Source: Candidatus Flexifilum affinis (GTDB lineage Bacteria > Chloroflexota > Anaerolineae > Aggregatilineales > Phototrophicaceae). From it: a stretch of 64,000 bases of DNA. The DNA lies in assembly GCA_016713325.1 (NCBI GenBank), contig JADJPJ010000087.1:1-64000 (forward strand), read 5' to 3'. The position numbers were made by a program, and so were the translations under genes. Under the pieces are notes generated by a model. That model made no database searches. It was given only the letters and a program-made list of their open reading frames with translations, and had not been told where the DNA came from. Below, piece after piece: positions 8,933-18,359 of the stretch. Within the stretch, counting starts at the first letter, position 1, and every line of letters begins with the position of its first letter.

Positions 8933-10188
8933 GCGGCGGTGATCTGCGCACCCAGCGCGGCGAGTTTGCTCAAGACATCCCCGAACGCATGAGAGAGGAC
9001 CTGGCTGTTGTCGATCTGCGTGACGCCATCGGCCACCAGCGCCGCGGCGAGCATGCCCAGACCGGCGCGGATGTCTGGCGTGTCCATATACAGCCCTTGC
9101 AACCGCGACGGGCCTACGACGATCGCCCGGTGCGGGTCGCACAGGACGATCTGGGCCCCCATTGCCTTCAGTTTGTCCACAAAGAGCAGTCGATTGGCGA
9201 ACATCTTCTCGTGAATAAGCGATGTGCCCACGGCCTGAGTCGCCAGCACCGTGGCGACCGCGACCAGATCGGATGGAAATCCGGGCCAGGGCGCGCTCTC
9301 AATGGAAGCGTCCACATCTTCTTCGCGATTGGAGATGCTCAGTCCATCATGGTGGGGAACGTAGACGTTGGACTCATCCATGTCGAGATGGATACCGAAG
9401 CGGCGGAAGATGCGCCCGATCATGCGCAGGTCGGCGCGGCGCACACCCTCGATCTGGACGCGCCCACCGCAGAGGGCTGTCATGGCCGCGATGCTGCCGA
9501 CCTCGATGTGGTTGGGGCCAATCGAGGCCTCTACACCCTTCAGCGTCTCTGTCCCATAGACGGTCAGGATGTTCGAGCCGATCCCCTCGATGGTTGCGCC
9601 CATAGCAGTCAGCAGGTGCGCCAGCTCCTGAACGTGCGGCTCGCTCGCGGCATTATGGATGGTCGTTTGCTTGCCCAGGCGTGCCGCCAGCATCATGATC
9701 AGCGAAGTGGCGGTCACGCTCGCCTGCGTCAGCAGCACGTCCTTCTTTTCCCAGGTGGAGATGTTCAGCTCGACGGCACTTCCCGAGGTCACGACGTCGA
9801 TGCCGAGGTCGCGCAGCGCTTCCAGATGCGTGCGAATGCGGTTCAGCGAGAAATCAATCTCCAGGCGGACGTGTTGCCGCCGCACCAAAATAGGCGCGGC
9901 CAGCAGCAGGGCGCCGGACGAGAGTTCGGTATCATCCTGGGACAGCACGCGGCGTTTGATCTGCGCCGCGGTCAGCGTCATTTCCCCGTCGCTCCACTCG
10001 ATCTGCGCGCCCAGCCCGTCGGCAATTTCCGCCAGGGCCTGCGTGATCAGCGTATGCGGGACGTTGTGCAGTCGGGTCGTCTCTTCAGTGAGCAGGGCGG
10101 CAGCCATCAGGGCCAGGGCTGCATTGGGATTGCCGCCGGGCCGGTAGACCCCGTTCAGTGGATGGCGACCTTCGACGCTGACGAGCAT
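8929..10188 (-). CDS. MurA-like enolpyruvyl transferase homologue lacking catalytic residues
   Basis: A 419-residue two-domain EPSP synthase/MurA-fold protein. Alignment from memory with E. coli MurA matches the N-terminus (GGNPNAALALMAAALL), the middle (TQASVTATSLIMMLAARLG), PWPGFPSDL and DIRAGLGMLAAALVADG. The Lys of the GAKNAA motif is Pro here. The whole loop carrying the PEP-binding Cys (GGCxIGxRPVDLH) is replaced by about IDFSLNRIRTHLEALRDLG. The C-terminal Arg of the GYERI motif is missing. It is therefore probably not a standard MurA; it may bind a related nucleotide sugar or be a pseudo-enzyme. It overlaps the hydrolase by 4 bases and follows psuG by 7. Confidence 0.75.
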   Translation of the reverse strand: MLVSVEGRHPLNGVYRPGGNPNAALALMAAALLTEETTRLHNVPHTLITQALAEIADGLGAQIEWSDGEMTLTAAQIKRRVLSQDDTELSSGALLLAAPILVRRQHVRLEIDFSLNRIRTHLEALRDLGIDVVTSGSAVELNISTWEKKDVLLTQASVTATSLIMMLAARLGKQTTIHNAASEPHVQELAHLLTAMGATIEGIGSNILTVYGTETLKGVEASIGPNHIEVGSIAAMTALCGGRVQIEGVRRADLRMIGRIFRRFGIHLDMDESNVYVPHHDGLSISNREEDVDASIESAPWPGFPSDLVAVATVLATQAVGTSLIHEKMFANRLLFVDKLKAMGAQIVLCDPHRAIVVGPSRLQGLYMDTPDIRAGLGMLAAALVADGVTQIDNSQVLSHAFGDVLSKLAALGAQITAA

Positions 10189-10195
10189 CGTGACG

Positions 10196-11128
10196 CTACC
10201 GTCCTTTTTGCTGGCGCTGGCGCAGCGCTTCGGCGATCAGCGCGGCTACCCGCGCGTTGTTGACCAGAAGCGAGACATTCGACCGACGCGATTCGCCTTC
10301 GGTCAGCTCAGCGACGCGTGCCAGGACGTACGGAGTCACCTTGGCGCCGCTCAGGTGCCGGTCGTGCGCTTCTTGTGTCGCCTGGGCGATGGCGGTTTCG
10401 GCGATGCTGCCGGCCAATTCGTCCTCAGCCGGCACCGGTACGGCGACGAGCAAGCCTTGCTTGAGCTCCAGACCGAACGACGAGTCGATGATGGCCGCGG
10501 CTTCTTCCGGCGAACCGATGCAGACGTCGATTGGCAGATCGGTCTGGCGCGTGTAGAAGGCGGGAAGGTGGTCGGTATTGAGGCCGAGGATTGGCACGCC
10601 CTGCGTCTCCAGCACTTCCAGCGTGAGCGGCAGGTCCAGGATCGATTTCGCGCCCGAGCAGACGACGGCGACCGGTGTGCGACCCAGCTCATACAGATCG
10701 GCGCTGACGTCGAAGGGTTGACCGCGATGCACCCCGCCGATGCCGCCGGTGGCGAAGATGCGAATGCCTGCCATATGCGCGACGATCATCGTCCCGGCGA
10801 CGGTGGTCGCACCATACTCACCGCGCGCGACGGCGATGGCGATGTCGCGTCGGCTGCATTTGCGTACGTCCTGCCGCTGGGCCAGGTCGCGTATCTCTGC
10901 CTCGCTCAGACCGACGACGATTTTGCCGGCCAGAATGGCGATGGTGGCCGGCACCGCGCCCTGATCGCGTATCGCTTGTTCCATGGCCAGCGCCGTCTCG
11001 ACATTGGCCGGATAGGGCAGGCCGTGGGTGATCAGCGTAGACTCGAGCGCGACTACGGCGCGGTCCCCTCGGGTTAATGCGTTTTGGACTTCGGCAGAAA
11101 GAACCAGTTGGGTGGGATGAAGTGTCAT
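10196..11128 (-). CDS. psuG: Pseudouridine-5'-phosphate glycosidase
   Basis: Splits pseudouridine 5'-phosphate into uracil and ribose 5-phosphate (reversible), a step of pseudouridine salvage. 310 residues from ATG 11128 (MTLHPTQLVLS); the open frame continues upstream without homology. Family motifs: VALESTLITHGLPYP near the N-terminus, ATGGIGGVHRG, and CSGAKSILDLP, whose Lys is the Schiff-base residue in characterised PsuG. It is the first gene of a five-gene operon with MurA-like, hydrolase, MurF-like and DUF456 genes. No pseudouridine kinase gene is adjacent, which is unusual. Confidence 0.9.
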   Translation of the reverse strand: MTLHPTQLVLSAEVQNALTRGDRAVVALESTLITHGLPYPANVETALAMEQAIRDQGAVPATIAILAGKIVVGLSEAEIRDLAQRQDVRKCSRRDIAIAVARGEYGATTVAGTMIVAHMAGIRIFATGGIGGVHRGQPFDVSADLYELGRTPVAVVCSGAKSILDLPLTLEVLETQGVPILGLNTDHLPAFYTRQTDLPIDVCIGSPEEAAAIIDSSFGLELKQGLLVAVPVPAEDELAGSIAETAIAQATQEAHDRHLSGAKVTPYVLARVAELTEGESRRSNVSLLVNNARVAALIAEALRQRQQKGR

Positions 11129-11200
11129 ATTGGCTATTCGTATCCCGTCAGAAAGTGCGTTACAATTTATATCACGTTCAAGCGTAAATCGGTATGGGTG

Positions 11201-11689
11201 ATGGTCGATACCAGCAGCACACAACCGAGAACCACCGCGCCAGACGCGGGGATTCGTCGTAAGCGGCATCGACGCGCGGTACGCCTGGGCATCTACTTGC
11301 CATTTGCTGGCGCATTCTTAGTCATTCTGGCGCTCACAGGCGTCGCGCTGGCAGGCGGGCAGGCAGGCACGGTCGCCAACATCTTTCTGACCATTGCCAT
11401 CCTGTGTCCGCTGGCCATCTGCGTCCTTCCAATTTACGTGCTGTTCCTCGCCCTGATCTCGCTGATGGGACGGGCGAATCAGGCGTCGGCGCGCGGCTTG
11501 CCCCGCCTTGGAGACTCTCTGGTCAATGCAGAGGGACGCGCCGCCAAAGTCGTGCAGCGGATTGCCGGCTACACTATTCGTTGGAACAGCGCCTTCGCCT
11601 TTCTGGATAAAGTCGCCTCGCGCGTCTTTGACTCCGAGGCTGGAACACGGTCAACGAGCGATTCACATGTGAAAAGGGAACTGCCGTAA
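11201..11689 (+). CDS. Hypothetical membrane protein with two transmembrane segments
   Basis: A 162-residue protein from ATG 11201. A basic N-terminus (RRKRHRRAVRLG) is followed by two hydrophobic segments (about residues 35-60 and 70-95) and a soluble C-terminal half. I do not recognise a family. Its stop overlaps the next start as TAATG, so the two are co-translated; the SRAP gene follows. Divergent to psuG across a short AT-rich gap containing TACAAT and TATATC-like boxes. Confidence 0.6.
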   Translation: MVDTSSTQPRTTAPDAGIRRKRHRRAVRLGIYLPFAGAFLVILALTGVALAGGQAGTVANIFLTIAILCPLAICVLPIYVLFLALISLMGRANQASARGLPRLGDSLVNAEGRAAKVVQRIAGYTIRWNSAFAFLDKVASRVFDSEAGTRSTSDSHVKRELP

Positions 11690-11946
11690 TGAATTCACCC
11701 ATTCAGACGACGTCACGCAAAAACAACCGGACGCAGAACTATCTTGTTGGTGCGGTGGCTGGGCTGCTGTTCGGGTTACTGTCGGCCTACATGTTCAATC
11801 GTTCCGGGGGCGAGGTCGATCTGCCTCCTGGGACGACACGTGTCAAATCGGGCGAGCTGCTTGGCCTTGCGCTGGCGGCTCTGGGCGTGATGCGTCAGAT
11901 TTCCGAACTGGGACGTCCCGATCTGAAGCAGGGAAAGCGGAGATAA
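11689..11946 (+). CDS. Small hypothetical membrane protein
   Basis: 85 residues with one hydrophobic segment (YLVGAVAGLLFGLLSAYMF, about residues 15-33) and a charged C-terminus. It overlaps the upstream membrane protein by one base (TAATG) and ends 3 bases before the SRAP gene, so it belongs to that operon. No family recognised. Confidence 0.6.
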   Translation: MNSPIQTTSRKNNRTQNYLVGAVAGLLFGLLSAYMFNRSGGEVDLPPGTTRVKSGELLGLALAALGVMRQISELGRPDLKQGKRR

Positions 11947-11949
11947 CCG

Positions 11950-12615
11950 ATGTGTGGGCGATACGTGCTGGCTGTTGATCCCGAAGCCTTGCAGACGGCG
12001 TTCAATCTGACGTCGGTGCCCGATTTTCCGCCCCGGTTCAACATCGCTCCCACGCAGTTCAATCCGGTGATCACCAACGAACACCCCTCCAGCGCCGAGC
12101 TCCTGCGCTGGGGATTGATTCCGTCCTGGTCGAAGGACGCCAAGATCGCCTCATCGCTCATCAACGCGCGCGCCGACTCGGTAGCCGAGAAACCGTCGTT
12201 CCGCACCGCATTCAAACGCCGCCGCTGCCTGATTCCGGCGACGGGATTCTACGAATGGACACAGCGTGACGACGGCAAGGCGCCGATGTACATTCGTGTC
12301 GCGGACACCCCGGTTTTCGCGTTTGCCGGGCTGTGGGAAGTCTGGAAAGACCCGGCAACCGGGGAACTGGTCAAGACATACGCCATCATCACGACCGACG
12401 CCAACGACTTCATGCAGTCGATCCATCACCGTATGCCGGTCATCGTGCCGCCGGTTGATTATGATCTGTGGCTGCAAGCGGGCGAGATTAGTCCGAATGA
12501 TGCGCGCTCGGTGCTGCGTCCATACGACGCGGGGAAAATGGCGGCCTACGAAGTCTCCAAGGCGGTCAACCGTCCGGCCAACGACTCGCCGCTCCTGATC
12601 GAGCCGGTCGCCTGA
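11950..12615 (+). CDS. SOS response-associated peptidase (SRAP, YedK/HMCES family)
   Basis: Forms a DNA-protein crosslink with abasic sites in single-stranded DNA, shielding them. 221 residues. The catalytic Cys2 is present (MCGRY), as are PRFNIAPTQ, LRWGLIPSW, NARADSVAEKPSFR, the Glu of FYEW and the His of HHRMPVI, which together make the SRAP active site. Met removal to expose Cys2 is required. The neighbours are two small membrane proteins. No SOS-box palindrome was noticed directly upstream. Confidence 0.93.
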   Translation: MCGRYVLAVDPEALQTAFNLTSVPDFPPRFNIAPTQFNPVITNEHPSSAELLRWGLIPSWSKDAKIASSLINARADSVAEKPSFRTAFKRRRCLIPATGFYEWTQRDDGKAPMYIRVADTPVFAFAGLWEVWKDPATGELVKTYAIITTDANDFMQSIHHRMPVIVPPVDYDLWLQAGEISPNDARSVLRPYDAGKMAAYEVSKAVNRPANDSPLLIEPVA

Positions 12616-12652
12616 CGGCCAGTCCCTCACAATTTCCGCAACCTTTGGTCAT

Positions 12653-12685
12653 AGGGGCGAGCCGTCGGCTCGCCCCTCCATACCT
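12653..12685. terminator. Bidirectional terminator between SRAP and ftsK
   Basis: An 11-bp perfect stem pairs AGGGGCGAGCC (12653-12663) with GGCTCGCCCCT (12667-12677) around a 3-base loop. It lies between the convergent stops of the SRAP gene (12615) and ftsK (12686). The T tract is weak on both sides. Confidence 0.7.
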
Positions 12686-15230
12686 TTAGTTTTCCTTGTT
12701 GACGCGCTTGTCGATGATGTCCTTGAACGGGTCCTTGCCGGGCTTGATCAGGACTTCGCGCCCACGCCCGCCGGGGAGCGTCTGCCCGATGATGCCCAGT
12801 TCTTCCATCAGATCGACGATCCGGGCGGCGCGAGGATAGCCCAGCCCCAACCGCCGCTGAATGAGGGATGCTGAGGCTTCCCCTTCGGCGATCACCAGCT
12901 CGATGGCCTGCTCCAGCATCGGATCGGTCTCGGCCAGGAATTCGCGTCGGGTCAGGCCGCGTTCCCACGGCCCAATCACGCGCGGCGCCTGGCCATTATT
13001 CTGATCCGCGGCCCACTGCCGCCAGTGATGCGTGACCAGTCGCACCTCGTCGTCCGAGACGTAGCAGCCTTGCGCGCGGCGCGGTTGCAGCATGTCGGCT
13101 GCCTGATAGAGCATGTCGCCATGTCCCAGCAGCGCCTCTGCGCCCACGCTGTCCAGAATGACGCGTGAGTCCGTGCCCGAGGCGACCGAGAAGGCGATGC
13201 GCGAAGGGAAGTTGGCTTTGATCAGGCCGGTGATGACGTCGACGCTGGGCCGCTGTGTGGCCACAACCAGGTGCATGCCGACCGCGCGGGCCATCTGCGC
13301 CAGGCGGGTGAGCGTCTTTTCCGTCTCGTCGGGGTGATTCATCATCAGGTCGCCCACTTCGTCGATCATGATGACAATGTAGGGCAGGTATTCGTCACGC
13401 CGCCGGCGGCCGAGGCGAGAGTTATACGTGTCGATATTGCGAGCGGCGTTTTCTTCGAGCAGCTTGTAGCGCCGATCCATCTCGCGGGTACACCAGCGCA
13501 GCACACCGATGATGCGCTCCAGGTCCGTTTCGACGGGGCCGAGCAGGTGGGGCAGGCCGTTGAAGCGGCTCAGTTCCACCATTTTTGGATCGAGCATCAC
13601 CAGCTTGACCACGTTCGGGTGGTTGTCCATGACCAGGGATGTGGCCATGGCGGCCATGCACACCGACTTGCCCGAACCGGTCGTGCCGGCGATCAGCAGA
13701 TGCGGCATGCCCGCCAGATCGATCCCGACGGGCTCGCCGGCGACATCGCGACCCAGCGGGATGAAGAGCGGTGACTTCTTTTTCTGATTCTGCTCGTAGT
13801 ACGACTTGCTTTCGTAGACCGAACGCAGGGAGACGACGCTGGGACTGCGATTCGGAACTTCGATGCCGATGAAGTTCGTGCCTGGCACCGGAGTCTCCAG
13901 ACGCAGGCGTTTGGCCGAAAGCGACAGCGCCAAATCGTTGACCAGCGAACTGATCTTGCTGATGCGTGTGCGACTGAACGCCACTTCCCCGTCTTCGCCG
14001 GTCGTCTCGCGAAACGGCTGGATCAGGTATTGGGTCACCGTCGGGCCATTCGGTGGCCTCGGGAACGCTGATCGGCATATCGACCAGCAGATTCAGCGGC
14101 GGATAGACCGGGTCGCGCTTGGCGATCTGCCGCGCTTCCTTGAAGTTGTCCGGCGTGAAGTAGCGCCGGACGCGTCCATCAGGCCGCTCGATCCTGGGCG
14201 GCTCACCCTTCTTCTGAATGACTTGCATGGAACTCAGCGGCGAGGGGCGCTCCGTCGTCAATGAACGCCTGAACAGAGGGTGCTGCGAGTAATCGATGGA
14301 CTCACTCGGTTCCAGTTTGTCATCCTCCGGCGAGGGCTGCGTGACCCCATAGCGGAGCGACGGCGGCAGGCTGTCCGGGTCAGGACGAATCAGCATCAGC
14401 GAGAAGGCGCGCGCCCGCTGCTGTGAAAGCTCGCTCACCCGCTTGAGCGCAGGCGCGCCGCTGTCATCGATGATCACCTGGCGCGCCTCAGGCTTAAGTG
14501 CATCATCCAGAGAGGATCGCTCCGGGCGGGGACGTTCCTCCGGTTGCCAATCCTTGGCCAGCGCCGTCAGGCCGGCGCGCAGGCGTGTCAGTATGGATGT
14601 GACGTGCTGACGCCGGATGCCGATCGCCAGCGCGATGCCGACGACCAGCAGGGTTCCATAGACCGCGATGGCGACGGACGATCCAAACAGACTGACCACC
14701 AGCGCGCTCAGCGCCCAACCGACCTGGCCACCGCCCCGGCCTTCCCGAGCCAAATTTCGCAGTTCGGAGTCGCCTGCCGCCAGATGGAGCAGCGCCAACA
14801 TCGACAGGAAGACGATTTCAATGGCCAGGATACGGCGGGCGGGAAAACGAATCACGATGCCCAGCTTGGGCAGGAGGATGATGACGCCGAGCGCGAACAG
14901 CCCGGCGCATACGATGATCCCGCCAATCCCAAAGAGGCTGGTCAGCGCACTCGACCAGGCTGCGGCGAGCGAAGCGTCGGCTGAAACGTTGAGCAGCGAC
15001 AGGAACGAGACAATGCTGAAGATGATCAGCGTGATGGCAGCCATCTCGTCTGCCCAGGGGGGCAGAGCGCTCAGGATGGTGTCCCAGAACTCCGCCTTAA
15101 CGGTGTAACGTTCGATGACGGGCGAGGGCGTCGCCGGAGTCTTGGAACCGTCCTTTTGCCCGGCGCGCTTGCCCGATGCCGGTGCGTCCTTGGCGTTGGG
15201 TCGGCCGGATGGCTTCCGACTCTGCGTCAC
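12686..15230 (-). CDS. ftsK: FtsK/SpoIIIE-type DNA translocase (frameshift and missing segment)
   Basis: Septal DNA pump that clears chromosomes during division. N-terminal part (15230 to about 14050): four hydrophobic segments in residues 55-220, then a linker. C-terminal part: NGPTVTQYLIQPF, Walker A GTTGSGKSVCM, VMLDPKMVELS, Walker B VIMIDEVGDLMM, ATQRPSVDVITG, and a winged-helix gamma domain (LIQRRLGLGYPRAARIVDLM). The frame changes near 14045-14060. About 40 residues normally found between the PPL linker and NGPTVTQ are absent, so a short deletion accompanies the shift. This may be an assembly error in a gene expected to be important. GTG 15230 starts MTQSRKPS. It follows the S1 gene by 37 bases. 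Confidence 0.85.
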
Positions 15231-15267
15231 AGAAGCTCCCTGTACTGTCTCGATGCGATTCGGATGG

Positions 15268-16245
15268 TCACGTGTTGGAACGCAGGCTCAGACCCAGCCG
15301 ACGCGCGCGTCCGTCGATGCTCAGGATACGCGCCTGGATGTGCTGACCTTCCGTCACCACATTTCGCGGATGCAGGAAATGCCCCTCGGCAAGTTCCGAA
15401 ACGTGGATCAGGCCCTCGAGACCTTCCTCGATGCGTGCGAAAGCGCCGAAGTCCACCACATTGGTGATGATGCCTTCGACGGTCTCGCCGACCTCATAGC
15501 GCTGCGCAACAGTGGCCCACGGATCGGGATGAAGCCGCTTGAAGCTGAGCGCTACCCGTCCCGCCTCGGGGTTGACTTCCAGCACCGTCGCGCGAATTTG
15601 CTGGCCGCGGCTGAGTATTTCCGCCGGATGACCGACGCGCCCCCAGCTCAGTTCGCTGATATGAATGAGACCCTCAAGGCCTCCGAGATCGATGAATGCG
15701 CCAAAGTCGCACAGGTTTGTGACCATACCCTCGACCGTATCGCCGGACTGGAGCTTTGCAAGGATATGGGCGCGCTCGCCAGGACTGGCAGAGGCCGCGC
15801 GTTCCGACAGGATCAGGCGGTTCTGCACCTCGTTGAGCTCGATGACGCGCAGACTGAGCGTTCTGCCCACACAGGCTTCGAGCAGACGTTTGCGCGCCGC
15901 TTCGTGGTTCACCGCGGGGAAGTCGATGAGCTGGCTCGCAGGGACGAAACCCCGTAGGCTTCGCCATTCCACAAGCAGCCCGCCACGATTGTAACCCGTA
16001 ACGATCAGTTCCAGGACCTCGTCATGCTCCTTGATCTGCATGACGGCGTCCCAATCCGACTCCTGCTGCGCTTTTCCGTTAACTGAAGATTCGCTATGTC
16101 CGTTATGGTCGGCGGTGACTTCACGATGTTCACTAGTTCCAAGAGCAGTAGCTTCTGCGAACTCTCCCTCGCGCAGCAGCGCCTCCCAGTACCCTTCCTC
16201 CAGGTCTGGCGGCATATCATCTCGACGCTGCAAATTCGGGGTCAT
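15268..16245 (-). CDS. S1 RNA-binding domain protein (ribosomal protein S1-like)
   Basis: About 325 residues. An acidic N-terminal tail of roughly 65 residues is followed by three S1/OB-fold domains: one with GYNRGGLLVEW and RGFVPASQL, one with VTNLCDFGAFIDLGG and GLIHISELSW, and one with ITNVVDFGAFARI and GLIHVSELAEG. This is the pattern of a shortened ribosomal protein S1, which helps mRNA bind the ribosome; another S1-domain RNA-binding role is possible. ATG 16245 has GAGGGA seven bases upstream. The alternative ATG 16290 has its purine tract too close. ftsK follows. Confidence 0.8.
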   Translation of the reverse strand: MTPNLQRRDDMPPDLEEGYWEALLREGEFAEATALGTSEHREVTADHNGHSESSVNGKAQQESDWDAVMQIKEHDEVLELIVTGYNRGGLLVEWRSLRGFVPASQLIDFPAVNHEAARKRLLEACVGRTLSLRVIELNEVQNRLILSERAASASPGERAHILAKLQSGDTVEGMVTNLCDFGAFIDLGGLEGLIHISELSWGRVGHPAEILSRGQQIRATVLEVNPEAGRVALSFKRLHPDPWATVAQRYEVGETVEGIITNVVDFGAFARIEEGLEGLIHVSELAEGHFLHPRNVVTEGQHIQARILSIDGRARRLGLSLRSNT

Positions 16246-16309
16246 GCCTGCGTCCCTCAACACCTTACTCACTGCACTAACGATGGTCATCCCTCAAAAC
16301 TGCCATATA

Positions 16310-16339
16310 AGTATAGCATTAGAGACTGAGGCGCGGCAA
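16310..16339 (-). promoter_or_regulatory. Candidate promoter of the S1-ftsK operon
   Basis: On the minus strand TTGCCG (16339-16334), an 18-base spacer and TATACT (16315-16310) precede the S1 gene. The -10 differs from consensus at one position. Confidence 0.5.
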
Positions 16340-16386
16340 TTGAATGAACGAACACCTGTTTTGTTGAAGGGGAACCGACAAGGGGA

Positions 16387-18348
16387 TCAGGCCGAGGGTT
16401 TCTTCTTCAAATTCTGCTCTTCTTTCCACAGTGTATCCGCAAGCTGGTCGATAGCGACCCGCTGTTTGCGGTACAGGTCGGATTCGCCGAGCACGAGCTT
16501 CACGGCGACCTCACGCACCTTGATCTGCTGGACGAAGCGCATCTCCAGAATATTGTAGAGGGTCCACTCCGGAGCGACGTATTTGCGTTCACCTTCCGGT
16601 CGCAGGCTTTCGATGCCCTGACGCAGCACCTCACGCAGCGCTTTGACCGGGTTGTTGTCCGTCTCTGGCAATGCCCGCCGTACAAGCTGTGTCTCCAGGA
16701 GACGACTGCTGGTCAGACCGGGGCCACCCCAATAGTGGCGCAGTGCAGCTCGTACCTGCTCTTTGAACTGTTCTTCGTCGACGCCGCCGGCATCGCCATT
16801 GGTTGTGAGCGTATCCGTTCGGCCTTGTCGATACTCCATTGTTGTCGCGCGCGAACGGGTGAGCGTCACCTGTGGCAGAAGCCCTTCGAGGAGGGCGAAC
16901 AGTTCTCCCTGAAGCGCAAGATCGTCGAGCGCCTGCCCAGCGCGCCGGACCAGGACGGTCAGCATACGGGTATCGTCTTGCGTGAGATCCACGGAGCGCG
17001 CCCGGGACTGGATGCCCATGACCCCAATAAAGGGATGGTCGCCAGCACGCCTGCTGTGCAGCGGGATCAACCAGAAACCATTCCAACTGCGAATTGCCGA
17101 CAGACTGTCGACGCCATTGTCGAGCACCGCTTCGCTGTCGCGGAACTGGAGGGCCTGCGCTGAAAGCTGCTGAGGGTCAGGCAGAATAGGACCGATCGAG
17201 CTGATCGTTTCGACGCTCTCTTCATCGCGCATGCCGGCAACGAAGGCGCTGCTGATCCGCAGATAATCGCAGGTCGATGCCAGCACGGCTTCCAGCTGCT
17301 GGAGGAGATCGCTGCGGGTCAGGAGGCGATCAGAGAGATCCTGGAGTTTCTCGATCTGCTCGGCATCTTCGGCGGGGTAGACGAGCCACCGTTCAAGATA
17401 CGGAAGGCCGAGCGCCACTGACCACTGCCACAGCAGCACCACGGCCACGACCGCAAACGGCATGAACTCACTACCGGGCAGGCTGAAGATACGCGACCCC
17501 GAAGTGGTCAGGATGATGACGCCCAGCGCCAGAAGGCCGGTGCCGGGTCCTCGCAGCAAGAAGCGCAGAAGCTCGATCTTCACTAAACGGTCGGGAATCC
17601 GCGAACCAAAGAAGGAGAGCGGGTAAGAGAGGAAGATCAGCATCAGGATGACGATGACGTTGGCCAGGTTGACCAGGGCGAGTCCGGCGATCGTGCTCTC
17701 CGTGCCCGCCCCTAAGATGAGCACAAACGGGAACGTGCCTGCCGCCGGGGTGAGCACCGCGAATTGCAGATAGCCCATGCGCCGCCGTGTGCTGCGGGCA
17801 ATGCAGCGGACGCGCGCGCGCTGCATGTTGAGGAAAGCCGCGCCGGTGACGATCAGAAAGTACATCACGTAGATGGGGAACATCGGTCCCGCCACCAGTG
17901 AGACGACATCGTCGCTCCCGATGACGATCTCGGATCGCACGGTCAGCGGGTCAATCAGCAGGTCGGTGAGCGTTGCCATGAAGACGAACGCCAGGGCGAT
18001 GAGATAGAGCAGGCGAATCACGCGGCGCCGCCGGCCACGCGAAGGGAGTCCTGTCGTCGCCAGCAGTGCGTCGGAAAGGTGATACATGGCGACCGGCATA
18101 AACGCGATGCCGATCCACTGGAGGCGCAGGACAATGGCATAGATGGTCGACTGCGGTCCCAGCGTCACGAAGGTGTCGGCGAGATAGACCACCGTCAGAC
18201 AGCCGAGCACGATACCCGAGGTCCTGGCGACCCGATCGCGGAGATTTCGTGTCAGGTTGTAGAGCAGCAGGGAAGAGGCAATGACGACGATCGCCGCTGT
18301 CAGAATTTCGTTGGCGGTGGTGAGTATCTCAACAATGATCGTGTTCAT
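16387..18348 (-). CDS. 7TM sensor - GAF-like - HTH membrane protein
   Basis: 653 residues. Residues 1 to about 310 hold seven or more hydrophobic segments resembling the N-terminal 7TM module of bacterial sensor kinases. A short coiled region (AEDAEQIEKLQDLSDRLL) leads to a GAF-like domain (about 355-485). The last 60 residues (EMRFVQQIKVREVAVKLVLG and SDLYRKQRVAIDQLADTL) look like a sigma-region-4/LuxR-type helix-turn-helix. No histidine-kinase H box or ATPase domain is present. I infer a membrane-bound one-component regulator; the ligand is unknown. It starts 11 bases after the GNAT gene in the sigA operon. The HTH call is by eye and is the uncertain part. Confidence 0.6.
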   Translation of the reverse strand: MNTIIVEILTTANEILTAAIVVIASSLLLYNLTRNLRDRVARTSGIVLGCLTVVYLADTFVTLGPQSTIYAIVLRLQWIGIAFMPVAMYHLSDALLATTGLPSRGRRRRVIRLLYLIALAFVFMATLTDLLIDPLTVRSEIVIGSDDVVSLVAGPMFPIYVMYFLIVTGAAFLNMQRARVRCIARSTRRRMGYLQFAVLTPAAGTFPFVLILGAGTESTIAGLALVNLANVIVILMLIFLSYPLSFFGSRIPDRLVKIELLRFLLRGPGTGLLALGVIILTTSGSRIFSLPGSEFMPFAVVAVVLLWQWSVALGLPYLERWLVYPAEDAEQIEKLQDLSDRLLTRSDLLQQLEAVLASTCDYLRISSAFVAGMRDEESVETISSIGPILPDPQQLSAQALQFRDSEAVLDNGVDSLSAIRSWNGFWLIPLHSRRAGDHPFIGVMGIQSRARSVDLTQDDTRMLTVLVRRAGQALDDLALQGELFALLEGLLPQVTLTRSRATTMEYRQGRTDTLTTNGDAGGVDEEQFKEQVRAALRHYWGGPGLTSSRLLETQLVRRALPETDNNPVKALREVLRQGIESLRPEGERKYVAPEWTLYNILEMRFVQQIKVREVAVKLVLGESDLYRKQRVAIDQLADTLWKEEQNLKKKPSA

Positions 18349-18359
18349 GGCGCGGGGCT

